Assembly: GCA_963753725.1 (NCBI GenBank)
Contig: CAVWDI010000023.1
Span: 1 to 64,000 of the forward strand
Source of the DNA: CAVWDI01 sp963753725
Lineage (GTDB): Bacteria; Chloroflexota; Anaerolineae; Anaerolineales; UBA4823
DNA: 64,000 nt
Direction: 5' to 3'
Shown here: positions 56,011-64,000 of the stretch, one piece after another
Position numbering within the stretch: position 1 is the stretch's first letter
Layout: each line of letters opens with the position of its first letter
Translations under genes and position numbers: made by a program
Notes under the pieces: generated by a model
The model's input: only the letters and a program-made list of their open reading frames with translations
What the model was told of the DNA's origin: nothing
Databases searched by the model: none

Positions 56011-57336
56011 TTATCCCCTATCCCCTACTCCCATATCTCCTAACATTATTCCGGCCGCCCTTCTCCCAATTTCAACCGCAAAATTAGTCCCGCGATCCCA
56101 CGGATAGACCTGGCTCATGCTGGCTAAATATAATCCATCCACAGGTGTTTTTATGGCCGGAATGTTGCCCGAATGATTCAAGAGGGGCACCGGTTGTGCG
56201 TAATCCGTTCGGAATAACCAGCTGTTCCGAATCCAATCCGGTTCAAAGCGCTCATTGAAACTTTTAAAAGTTGACATAAAACGATCGAGCAGCTCTTCCT
56301 TGCTGAGTTCAAAGTATTCGTGGTCCGCCTCGAGATAGTCCCCAACATACAGGATATGGTCGCCCCCAAAATTCTCCGGGGATACATAATTGGTGTGTTC
56401 TACAAGCGCCAGATAGGGATAACCAGCCGATTTCGGTAAATTAAACCAGTAATACCCTTCCTCCGACAATTGGTGCTTTAATGCCAGCACCATAACCACC
56501 GCCCCCATAGTCTTCAACTGCGTGAGGCCTTGCAGATATTCATCGGGCAACTGCGGGGTCATCTTTGAGAACAATCTGGGAGAAGTGGTTACCAGGCAGG
56601 AATCATAACATTCCTTTCCGTTTGCGGTGTCCAAGGTTATACCCAAATTTGGGTCCTGAGATATGCGCTGGACGGGCTCAGACAGGCGTATGCGCACGCC
56701 CATCTCCTCCAATCGTGAGGCAAACTGGTCGCAAAATGCCTGGAAGCCTCCTTTATACGTGCCCAGTTTTGTTGTGCGAGCTTTCAAACGCGCCCACATC
56801 CAGGCCATATTTACCTCAGTGGAATAGCGATCGCCAAATTTCCCCACCATCAGCGGCTTCCACATCATCTCGTACACCCGGTCGCCTGCCCACTTCCGCA
56901 TCCAGGCATCAACTGTCACTTCCTCAAGGGACTGCCAGTTATTGGTCAAGCGCAGATAGAGACCCACCAATCCAAAACGCGCTTTATTGAGCCCCCATCC
57001 CAGACCTGGAAACAAAATTGCCTTAATAATCGAATCGAACGGGTAGAATTTGCCCTCATGGTACATCACCGTATAAGGACGTGGAAAGACAACCTTATCT
57101 GACCATCCTAATTCTTCGATCAGGTCCAGGATAAAATGATCGCTGGCAAACCAGTGATGGTAATACTTCTCCACCCACCAGTCCCAATGAGGTTCTTTGA
57201 ATCCTGAAGCAAGTCCGCCCACCTGACTGCTCAATTCGTAAATCGTCACCTTGTTTCCCGCCTTCACTAAATCATAGGCCGCCGCCATACCGCCGATGCC
57301 AGCCCCTACTATACAAACCTTGTTTTTATCAGTCAT
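56011..57336 (-). CDS. NAD(P)/FAD-dependent amine-oxidase-like protein
   Basis: 441 residues, flavin monooxidase/protoporphyrinogen oxidase-like. The N-terminal FAD loop is VCIVGAGIGGMAAAYDLVKAG with ELSSQVGGLASG; a C-terminal FAD segment is GLYLASMSQVYPWDRGTN. Likely oxidises a lipid or amine substrate; relatives include UDP-galactopyranose mutase-like and carotenoid-type enzymes, so substrate is open. It precedes the lipid-flippase-like gene in the same direction with a 42-base gap. Confidence 0.82.
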   Translation of the reverse strand: MTDKNKVCIVGAGIGGMAAAYDLVKAGNKVTIYELSSQVGGLASGFKEPHWDWWVEKYYHHWFASDHFILDLIEELGWSDKVVFPRPYTVMYHEGKFYPFDSIIKAILFPGLGWGLNKARFGLVGLYLRLTNNWQSLEEVTVDAWMRKWAGDRVYEMMWKPLMVGKFGDRYSTEVNMAWMWARLKARTTKLGTYKGGFQAFCDQFASRLEEMGVRIRLSEPVQRISQDPNLGITLDTANGKECYDSCLVTTSPRLFSKMTPQLPDEYLQGLTQLKTMGAVVMVLALKHQLSEEGYYWFNLPKSAGYPYLALVEHTNYVSPENFGGDHILYVGDYLEADHEYFELSKEELLDRFMSTFKSFNERFEPDWIRNSWLFRTDYAQPVPLLNHSGNIPAIKTPVDGLYLASMSQVYPWDRGTNFAVEIGRRAAGIMLGDMGVGDRG

Positions 57337-57378
57337 GTTGATTCCATATGCCTCATGCTGGGTTCCACTGTTAATTCC

Positions 57379-58398
57379 TCATTCCACCTCGGTCTGCATC
57401 TCACGTACATCCGTCCACCAATCCAAGCCCTCTCGGAGGAAGTAATAGACACCCAGAGCAGTGATGGGAACCCACAAAGCGATGTGCAGTACCAGTGTAT
57501 AAGCAGCCGCAATCGGTTTCGCCACCCCATAAGCCACCAACACTGCGATACCAGGTGCATCAAAAGTGCCTACATACCCGGGCGCGGAGGGGATGGTCGT
57601 TGCCAGATTGACGATTCCGTTCATAAGCATCAGTGTGAAGAAGCTCACCTCAAATGGGAATGCATACATCACAAACCAGTACTTGCCGGTTTCCAGCAGC
57701 CAGATTACGACCGAAGTCAAGAAAACCATCAGTACATCGCGCGGCGATCGCAGGCACTCCAAACCTTCCAGGAAGCGGTCTGCCAAACCCAGCGCTTTCT
57801 CCTGGAAACGTCCCGGGATAATCAACTCCACAATTACTCTGGAAAATTTCCGGATTTGGTCCGGTAACATCGCCGCCACCAGGAAAACTGCCAGCGCTCC
57901 AATGAATGCCCCAGTTCCAACCAGCGCTACGGTTTGAATATTGCCCACAAAACCTAAATCGTTCGTCAAATTAGCTAGTTCGGGAAGGTTCAAAAATATA
58001 AACCCCAGCATAACCACGCCGTCAAAAATACGCTCGACAATGATGGTAGCTAAAGATGCCGATATTGGTACCGCTTCATGGCGCTTCAGGATCACAGCCC
58101 GCAGTAACTCGCCCGCCCGTGCCGGATAAATATTGTTGCCCATATAACCAATTACAGTGATGGGGAATAACTTGATCGTGCGAATGTTTTTTATCGGTCT
58201 GAGCAGGTAATGCCAGCGCCAGGAGCGCACATAAACCCCCACAAAATACAGGATCACGCCGGGTACCAGCCACCAGTAATTGGCCTGCTTGAATGCCTCG
58301 CTCAAGTCCCCCAGTTTCAAACCGCGCAGGGCAAAATAAAGGAATATCAGGCTGATAGCGAATCCCAGCCACAACTGCCAGCGTTTCATCCCGCTCAT
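57379..58398 (-). CDS. LPG synthase transmembrane-region family (UPF0104) membrane protein
   Basis: About 339 residues with multiple transmembrane helices; family-like segments are YLLRPIKNIRTIKLFPITVIGYM, RAGELLRAVILKRHE and PSAPGYVGTFDAPGIAVL. Homologues include the flippase half of MprF and other lipid-handling proteins; no soluble synthase domain here. I start at ATG 58398 (MSGMKRWQL). It probably acts with the adjacent oxidoreductase on an envelope lipid, by adjacency only. Confidence 0.85.
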   Translation of the reverse strand: MSGMKRWQLWLGFAISLIFLYFALRGLKLGDLSEAFKQANYWWLVPGVILYFVGVYVRSWRWHYLLRPIKNIRTIKLFPITVIGYMGNNIYPARAGELLRAVILKRHEAVPISASLATIIVERIFDGVVMLGFIFLNLPELANLTNDLGFVGNIQTVALVGTGAFIGALAVFLVAAMLPDQIRKFSRVIVELIIPGRFQEKALGLADRFLEGLECLRSPRDVLMVFLTSVVIWLLETGKYWFVMYAFPFEVSFFTLMLMNGIVNLATTIPSAPGYVGTFDAPGIAVLVAYGVAKPIAAAYTLVLHIALWVPITALGVYYFLREGLDWWTDVREMQTEVE

Positions 58399-58577
58399 TC
58401 TACCACCCATATATTGGGGAGTTCTAATTGGGATTTGATACTCACAAAATCTTCATCCAACCTGACCTACGGATCCGAATACCTTAATTTCATCAAACGG
58501 CCGCTCCAATTTCGATCCATCCTCATGGCATAGATTTCGTTGGTATCACACCCGGCTCAGTTATAATTGCGGCTATC

Positions 58578-60008
58578 ATGAACCGCTATGGTTTTTTGAT
58601 ACTTTCTTTTATTTTATTGGCTGTTGTGCTGGGTGTTATCTACATAACAGGCACACCACGCCTGGTTTCTTTTTCACCGGGTGACGGGGACGCTGCTGCC
58701 CCGCCAGGCGCAGCCCTGCAATTGACATTTTCACGCCCCATGAACCATGAATCCCTGGTCAACCGCCTGCAAATTGATCCGCCAGCCCCTGGCTCGTTTT
58801 CCTGGGAGGCAAACACACTGGTTTTCACACCGGATCAACCCTGGGATCCTGGCGAACGTATAACCGTCATTCTGAGCGCTGGCGCACGAGCATCCAGCAT
58901 GCTGGCCGCACCCATCCGTGAAGAATTCACCTGGTCCTTTTCAATCCGCGAAACCCAAATCGTCTATCTATTCCCGGCCAACGGTCCCGCAAATATTTAC
59001 ACCAGCGACCCGAGTACTGGTCAAACACACCAGCTAACCGAATATCCCGGCGGGGTTTTGGGCTACCATGTAAACCAGGACGGCACATCCATTTTTTACA
59101 GTATTCTTAAGGACGATATCAGCAGTCAGATACTGCGCCTGGATACTGGTGTATCTATCCAATCAGAATCTAACAGCGATCCGGTAGATGCCCTTTCCAA
59201 TCCTGAACCAGAATTGGTCCTGGACTGTCCGGGGGCTGTATGCCGCACTCCTCGAATATCTCCCAGCGGCGAATATCTCGCTTATGAAAGGACAGCTTCC
59301 GCCAGGGTTGAGGGACCGCATTTCCCACAAGTCTGGTACATAACGATGAATCAGGATGCACCCCCCGCTCCGGTCCTGGCCGGAGGAGAAAATCACCAGA
59401 CCACCCTTCCCAACTGGTCGCCGGACGGTTTACTAGGTTTTTATGATCGTGATATTGCGGCATTTACTTTCTACAATCCCGCCAGCGGGAGTGCCACTTC
59501 TTTCTCCAACCAGACTGGGGAGCTGGGTACCTGGCATCCCTCCGGAAATTTTTATGTGACCCCTGAAATATCGTTCATCTCAAGTTCTTCAGATGCCAAT
59601 ACTGAATTAGAAACGCTGGCAGTCAGCCACCTGATCCAGTTCAATCTCGTGGATGGATCCACCGAAGACCTCACCCGCGGGGAGAACCTGGAAGATACCT
59701 CCCCGGCTTATGCTCCGGACGGCTCGGCGCTGGCTTTCGGTCGAAAATATCTGGACGATCAGCATTGGACGCCCGGCCGCCAGTTATGGATCGATCCAGA
59801 AGGTGCACCCGAAGCCCTCCAATACACAAATAATCCCAACATAAATCATTATGACTTTGCCTGGAACCCTGACAGCAGCCGGCTGGTTTACGTCCGTTTC
59901 GATAAAACTCAATTGACCGCTCCCCCAGAAATTTGGATCCTGGACCCAGGCACAGGAGCCTCACAACGCATCATCGAAGGAGGATTTGCCCCAAAATGGA
60001 TACCTTAA
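58578..60008 (+). CDS. Big_5/TolB-like beta-propeller surface protein
   Basis: 476 residues. N-terminal membrane anchor (about 5-25), a Big_5 Ig-like domain (about 32-125, VSFSPGDGDAAAPPGAALQLTFS, ITVILSAG), then a TolB-like propeller (about 140-475) with repeated blades: GTSIFYSIL, RISPSGEYLAYERT, YAPDGSALAFGRK, WNPDSSRLVYVRF. The last codons overlap the start of the redoxin gene. It is exposed on the outer face. Confidence 0.82.
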   Translation: MNRYGFLILSFILLAVVLGVIYITGTPRLVSFSPGDGDAAAPPGAALQLTFSRPMNHESLVNRLQIDPPAPGSFSWEANTLVFTPDQPWDPGERITVILSAGARASSMLAAPIREEFTWSFSIRETQIVYLFPANGPANIYTSDPSTGQTHQLTEYPGGVLGYHVNQDGTSIFYSILKDDISSQILRLDTGVSIQSESNSDPVDALSNPEPELVLDCPGAVCRTPRISPSGEYLAYERTASARVEGPHFPQVWYITMNQDAPPAPVLAGGENHQTTLPNWSPDGLLGFYDRDIAAFTFYNPASGSATSFSNQTGELGTWHPSGNFYVTPEISFISSSSDANTELETLAVSHLIQFNLVDGSTEDLTRGENLEDTSPAYAPDGSALAFGRKYLDDQHWTPGRQLWIDPEGAPEALQYTNNPNINHYDFAWNPDSSRLVYVRFDKTQLTAPPEIWILDPGTGASQRIIEGGFAPKWIP

Positions 60009-60520
60009 TAAGTGTTGGACAGCAGGCGCCTTTATTCGAACTGCCCGATCTGAACGGCTACATCCATAGACTTAGCTCTTTGCGAGGAAAAGTGCTGATA
60101 TTAAATTTTTGGTCGGCGGAATGCCCCTGGTCAGAGAATGCCGACCGGGAAGTATTATCCTTGTTATCGGATTTCAGCGCGGATCTAGCGCTGTGGTCCA
60201 TCGCCTCCAACGCCAACGAACCCTTCGACCTGCTGCGGCAAGTTTCTTCTACGAGATCGCTGCCCGTGGTGCTGCATGATAAGGATCAAACCGCGGCAGA
60301 CCTGTATGGCGCAATGACCACACCGCACTTTTTCGTCGTTGACCGGGAGGGTATCCTGCGCTATCAGGGCGCCTTGAACAACATCACCTTCCGCCAGCGC
60401 GAGCCCACCATGAATTATCTGCGCCCTGCAGTTGAGTCGCTCTTCTCAGGAGTGGACCCAAATCCATCTCAGACCACACCTTACGGTTGTACCATCGTGC
60501 GGTACACTGCTGATAGTTAA
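59996..60520 (+). CDS. Thioredoxin-like redoxin (AhpC/TSA family)
   Basis: 174 residues with AhpC/TSA fold: VGQQAPLFELPDLNG, KVLILNFWSAECPWSENADRE, LYGAMTTPHFFVVDREG. The active site is CPWS (single cysteine of the usual CxxC). A C-terminal Cys in TTPYGCTIVRYTAD matches redoxins with a distal resolving Cys. The start is the ATG at 59996 (MDTLISVGQQ), inside the end of the preceding gene. It is unlike the Sec peroxiredoxin at 7245. Confidence 0.85.
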   Translation: MDTLISVGQQAPLFELPDLNGYIHRLSSLRGKVLILNFWSAECPWSENADREVLSLLSDFSADLALWSIASNANEPFDLLRQVSSTRSLPVVLHDKDQTAADLYGAMTTPHFFVVDREGILRYQGALNNITFRQREPTMNYLRPAVESLFSGVDPNPSQTTPYGCTIVRYTADS

Positions 60521-60711
60521 TGGTTCCAACCTGTCCTTGAATTTGGATATTTTCTTGTCACTAATCCTCATTTTGTGATTCAAATTGCGCCATTTTCCAT
60601 CATCACGCTGAACACCCAGCAATTCGCCAAGCTAAAAAAAATAAGGTACAATCACGACAAGTTAGTGGATAACCTTATCGATCTAATAGCTAAAAAGGTG
60701 GACCAGAACAT

Positions 60712-61440
60712 ATGAGCGATAAAGAATCAGCCCAGGATGTGATCGATGCCTACCGCAAACGACAACAGGCAGCTAAAAAAGCGCCTATTATCATTGGCGT
60801 CGCTATTTTTCTTGTACTTGTAGGCGTTGGTTTTGTTATCTACTGGTTCATGGGAGACAGCCGGCCGACAATATCGTATTTTGCCACCGACACGCCTACA
60901 CCCACCAGCACAGCAACGGCCACTGCTACAGGGACAGCCACTGCAACCGCCACAGTTACACCCACAGTTACGGACACGCCCACCATTACGGTAACTCCCA
61001 CTGCCTCTGGACCATTTGTTTATCAGGTTGAAGAGGGGGATAATCTGTATGCTATCGCTGATAAATTCCAGGTTGATTTGCTGCTGATTTATTCGCTTAA
61101 CAACCTGGATCCAGCCAATCCAGCCATTCAAGTCGGCGACAAACTAACCATCCCGGGACCGGATACGGAGCTCCCAACTGATACGCCATTACCGACTGAC
61201 TTGGCCCGTGGCACCAAGATCGAATATCAGGTCAAACCAGGAGATTCTATACTGGCGATCGCGCTTAAATTCAACAGCACCACCGAATCAATAAAAGAAG
61301 AAAATGAGTTGGACAACGAAAACGAGATCTTTGTCGGACAGGTGTTGGTTATCCGTGCAAACCTGGTGACCCCGGTTCCTACCGAAACGGCTACCTCTCC
61401 TGCGGACGCGGTCACCCCGCAAGCGACAGCAACCCCTTAA
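60712..61440 (+). CDS. Membrane-anchored LysM-repeat protein
   Basis: 242 residues. Short cytosolic start, one helix (about 25-48), a Thr/Pro-rich linker (PTSTATATATGTATATATV), then two LysM domains (about 101-148 with VEEGDNLYAIADKFQVDLL, and 165-212 with VKPGDSILAIALKFNSTTE). It likely binds peptidoglycan outside the membrane. TACAAT at 60647-60652 is a candidate -10; AAAAGGTGG precedes the ATG. Confidence 0.88.
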   Translation: MSDKESAQDVIDAYRKRQQAAKKAPIIIGVAIFLVLVGVGFVIYWFMGDSRPTISYFATDTPTPTSTATATATGTATATATVTPTVTDTPTITVTPTASGPFVYQVEEGDNLYAIADKFQVDLLLIYSLNNLDPANPAIQVGDKLTIPGPDTELPTDTPLPTDLARGTKIEYQVKPGDSILAIALKFNSTTESIKEENELDNENEIFVGQVLVIRANLVTPVPTETATSPADAVTPQATATP

Positions 61441-61463
61441 AACCTAAGAGCGTTTTTGATTTC

Positions 61464-61501
61464 AGGCGGTTCATTAGATATATAAGAGGCTCGCCTTTTT
61501 T
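61464..61501 (+). terminator. Candidate terminator of the LysM gene
   Basis: AGGCG (61464-61468) and CGCCT (61492-61496) pair, the stem is short with a 23-base interior, but it is followed by a T run (61496-61501). It lies 24 bases beyond the stop. Confidence 0.5.
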
Positions 61502-61523
61502 ATATTTAAGGTGGATTTGAGGC

Positions 61524-62486
61524 TTAATGTGAAAGCAGCGCTTCCTGGGAAAATTCAATAAGACCACTCATACTGTGACCGATACCAGGAATGATACCTA
61601 TTATAAAATGACTCTCCATTCCATTCGCCTCCGCAAATGCGGACATATCCCGTATCCAATTGCGAGCTATCGTGATCCGATTTCTCCCCTTCTGGCCAGG
61701 AATAAGATGTAAAGGCAGTTCTGCGGTATCATTCAGCCCAACAATCACAGTGAGGGGGATTTGGGTTGCCGCCAGCCAATTTTGTTTATTAGGCACAATA
61801 TCCTCACGCACAATATTATCTGGATCCCACTCAATATCTGCGTGCAGTTCACCCATACCAAAAGGCCAAGCCACCTCTTTACTCGGTTGTGGATAGGTAG
61901 CGGCCGAGCTTATAACAGCATTTTTTACCTGCTCGGGATGGCTGACGATAAATCGTCCAGTGAACTGCCCCCCAGCCGAGTGCCCGTATAAATAAAACTT
62001 TTCGCCTACCGATCCGAATGCCTGCTGGTGCGCCCCTACTAATCGCAAAACCCATTCATCGGCGCCTATCTCCCGGCCAAACAATCCCCGGTAACCGCTC
62101 ATAGCATGGTCCCCTCGCCGGCTGCTAAAATCCTCCTGATTGAACGCTGGGGTGATCAGGATAAAGCCGTGTTCCTCGGAAAAATTTATCCAGCTTGTAG
62201 TGTAATACTGGGCATTCCAATCGGCTGTTTCCTCTTCTTGGGGAGTACCGTGTATCAATACCAGGAATTCTGGCTCTTGCGGGACCGTGCTTGGAACATA
62301 AGCGTAAAATGTTCCATACACATCTTCCCCTATTGATACCTGCCCGGGTACATGTGTGGTTGGTGGTCCAGGCAATGACATAGATCCGCATGCTGGTAAC
62401 AGGGCAACGAGTATCACAAACACAAGAAATTTGAATATTGAACCTTTGATGTTTAGTTCATCCATTTCAAATTTCATTATCCACAT
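61524..62486 (-). CDS. Alpha/beta-hydrolase lipoprotein (esterase/PHB depolymerase-like)
   Basis: 320 residues. The lipobox is LPACGSMSLP (Cys near 33). Catalytic triad candidates: nucleophile Ser in YGHSAGGQF (GxSxG), Asp in VGLNDTAE, His in GIGHSMSG. The segment FLVLIHGTPQ carries the oxyanion HG. Length fits secreted polyhydroxybutyrate-depolymerase-like or feruloyl esterase-like proteins. Substrate unknown. Confidence 0.8.
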   Translation of the reverse strand: MWIMKFEMDELNIKGSIFKFLVFVILVALLPACGSMSLPGPPTTHVPGQVSIGEDVYGTFYAYVPSTVPQEPEFLVLIHGTPQEEETADWNAQYYTTSWINFSEEHGFILITPAFNQEDFSSRRGDHAMSGYRGLFGREIGADEWVLRLVGAHQQAFGSVGEKFYLYGHSAGGQFTGRFIVSHPEQVKNAVISSAATYPQPSKEVAWPFGMGELHADIEWDPDNIVREDIVPNKQNWLAATQIPLTVIVGLNDTAELPLHLIPGQKGRNRITIARNWIRDMSAFAEANGMESHFIIGIIPGIGHSMSGLIEFSQEALLSH

Positions 62487-62682
62487 ATCCCATCGACTGT
62501 ATTACAGCTGCATTTTTCGTACTTGTTCTTCCAAACTTTGCTCAATTTAGCACAGACAAAAATATAATCCACCACTGCGTCTGGAGAATCAAAAAACTCC
62601 ATCTGGATCAACATGGAGGAATTTGATTGTTATCTTGCTCAATCTAAGCTTGATTAATCTTCCAGGACAATTGTATTGGGAA

Positions 62683-64000
62683 CTATTCCTCATCCACGGG
62701 CGGCGCTGCCTGTCCGTAATCCAAAATCTCGCGTGCCCCACTTCCGGGCGTCGGAGCGCTGACGATGCCCTTCTCTTCCATCGCTTCGATCAGGCGTGCA
62801 GCACGTGTGTATCCGATCCGCAAGCGCCTTTGCAGCATAGAAATCGAAGCCCTTCCCTGGCGGCGGCATAGATCGACTGCTTCGTCGAACAATGGATCCT
62901 TGTTTTCTTCTTCTTCCATTTCCTCCCATATCGGCATCTGTTTCATAGGCAAGATCGGAGCCGGACCGTCCACAACCCCTCCAGCAGCCGTCTGTCCTGC
63001 CCCGGCCACCCCGGCAAATCCCTGCCAGTAATTCACCAGACGTTGGATTTCCGGATCAGAGAGGTAGACACCCTGCAAACGTACCGGAGCCGGCGCATCC
63101 GGAGCCTGGAAGAGCATATCCCCGCGTCCTAACAAACGCTCTGCCCCCGGCTGGTCCAGGATCACCCTGCTGTCCACACCGGATGCCACCGCGAATGCGA
63201 TACGGGCCGGAAAATTAGCCTTGATCAAGCCGGTCACAACATCCACAGATGGACGCTGGGTTGAGATCACCAGGTGGATTCCTGTTGCGCGTGCCAATTG
63301 CGCCAGCCGCGTAATCATGCGCTCTGTCTCATCCGGCGCGATCATCATAAGGTCCGCCAATTCATCAATAATCACTACCAGGTACGGTAGTTTCTGCCCA
63401 TCTTCACTTTCCTGGATACGGTTGTAATCCTGAACGCTGCGGCAGCCGGCCTCAGCCAGTTTACGATAACGCATATCCATCTCACGCGCCACCCACTGCA
63501 GCACTCTCACCACCCGCTCCAATTCCACAACAACCGGCGCCAGCAGGTGCGGTATACCGTTATAACCAGTTAACTCCACCCGTTTGGGATCAACCATAAT
63601 CAGGCGCAGGTCATTGGGGGTATTGTTCATCAACAGGCAGCTGATCAGCGCGTTCACGCACACAGACTTGCCGGAACCTGTTGACCCGGCGATGAGCAGG
63701 TGCGGCATAGCTGCCAGGTCAGCCGCCACCGCGTTGCCCGAAACATTCTGACCCAGTGTAAAAGCTAGCGGAGATTTCAGACGCTTGAATGCCTGGCTCT
63801 CGAGGATGTCCCGCAGGGTAACCAACGCGACTTCTTCGTTCGGCACTTCGATACCAACGTATCCCTTTCCAGGCACCGGCGCCTGGATGCGGATCCTGCG
63901 TGCTGCAAGCGCTAAAGCGAGGTCATCCGCCAAGCCGCTTATCTTCCCAACCCTGACGCGTGTCCTGCCGCTGCGAGTCTCGATAAAATCCGGCTCTACG
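62683..64000 (-). CDS. ftsK: FtsK/SpoIIIE DNA translocase, C-terminal part
   Basis: Partial gene entering from the right edge. The frame is open from 64000 to a stop at 62683, about 439 codons. Motor domain: GSTGSGKSVCVNALI (Walker A), LPYLVVIIDELADLMM (Walker B), STQRPSVDVVTG; C-terminal gamma domain (about 375-425, QGRASISMLQRRLRIGYTRAARLIEAME) that reads KOPS. The N-terminal membrane domain is beyond the window. Confidence 0.96.
   Translation of the reverse strand, partial: VEPDFIETRSGRTRVRVGKISGLADDLALALAARRIRIQAPVPGKGYVGIEVPNEEVALVTLRDILESQAFKRLKSPLAFTLGQNVSGNAVAADLAAMPHLLIAGSTGSGKSVCVNALISCLLMNNTPNDLRLIMVDPKRVELTGYNGIPHLLAPVVVELERVVRVLQWVAREMDMRYRKLAEAGCRSVQDYNRIQESEDGQKLPYLVVIIDELADLMMIAPDETERMITRLAQLARATGIHLVISTQRPSVDVVTGLIKANFPARIAFAVASGVDSRVILDQPGAERLLGRGDMLFQAPDAPAPVRLQGVYLSDPEIQRLVNYWQGFAGVAGAGQTAAGGVVDGPAPILPMKQMPIWEEMEEEENKDPLFDEAVDLCRRQGRASISMLQRRLRIGYTRAARLIEAMEEKGIVSAPTPGSGAREILDYGQAAPPVDEE

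Noticed and set aside
1..64000. CRISPR array
   Set aside because: No direct repeats with regular spacers were found; the regular 22-23 base units at 2491-2566 are IS21 terminal repeats.

Overview
The window most likely comes from a Chloroflexota bacterium, probably of the Anaerolineae class. This is inferred from gene content and protein flavour (short GT35 glucan phosphorylase, cytochrome bd with a fused CydDC, UPF0316 pairs, archaeal-like redox modules), because no rRNA is present. At least twelve apparent single-base frameshifts hit otherwise well-conserved genes (prfA tail, coaBC, lutB, lutC, cydA, cydDC, nuoF, the HoxU-like gene, the histidine kinase, the heparinase twice, the glycosyltransferase). 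Several lie in short homopolymers. This pattern points to consensus indels rather than gene decay, so I describe the joined genes.

Layout. 1-2566: an IS21-family element (istA, istB) with multiple terminal repeats. 2780-8555: housekeeping genes (prfA, prmC, a DUF218 protein, coaBC, a DUF952 protein), then a peroxiredoxin-glutaredoxin fusion whose peroxidatic Cys codon is an in-frame TGA, then arfB. 8625-11476: a lactate-utilisation operon, lutA followed by a lutB-lutC fusion. 11657-21286: glucan phosphorylase, two UPF0316 membrane proteins, then cydA-cydB-cydDC. 21319-24749: a TIM-barrel isomerase, a two-domain dehydrogenase and a candidate small RNA with a C-rich loop. 24798-34085: an eight-gene minus-strand redox operon (unknown gene, NuoE, NuoF, HoxU-like, HdrA-MvhD, FrhB-like, GltB GXGXG domain, GltB FMN/ferredoxin protein), followed upstream by a two-component system. 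37171-40513: heparinase-like lyase and GT4 glycosyltransferase. 40529-49198: tsaD, an M24 peptidase, selA, dnaK, dnaA. 49280-64000: membrane, envelope and surface proteins, a HerA-like ATPase, a PLD lipoprotein, a LysM protein, and a partial ftsK.

Two systems stand out. First, the TGA at the catalytic position of the peroxiredoxin, together with selA (selenocysteine synthase) 36 kb away, makes a selenocysteine peroxiredoxin with its own glutaredoxin domain the best reading. Second, the redox operon joins an NADH-oxidising diaphorase (NuoEF/HoxU) to a flavin-bifurcation candidate (HdrA-MvhD), an FrhB-type iron-sulphur flavoprotein and glutamate-synthase core domains without the glutaminase domain. 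I infer an electron-bifurcating or ferredoxin-linked complex acting on an unknown substrate, possibly glutamate synthesis from ammonia or delivered glutamine nitrogen.
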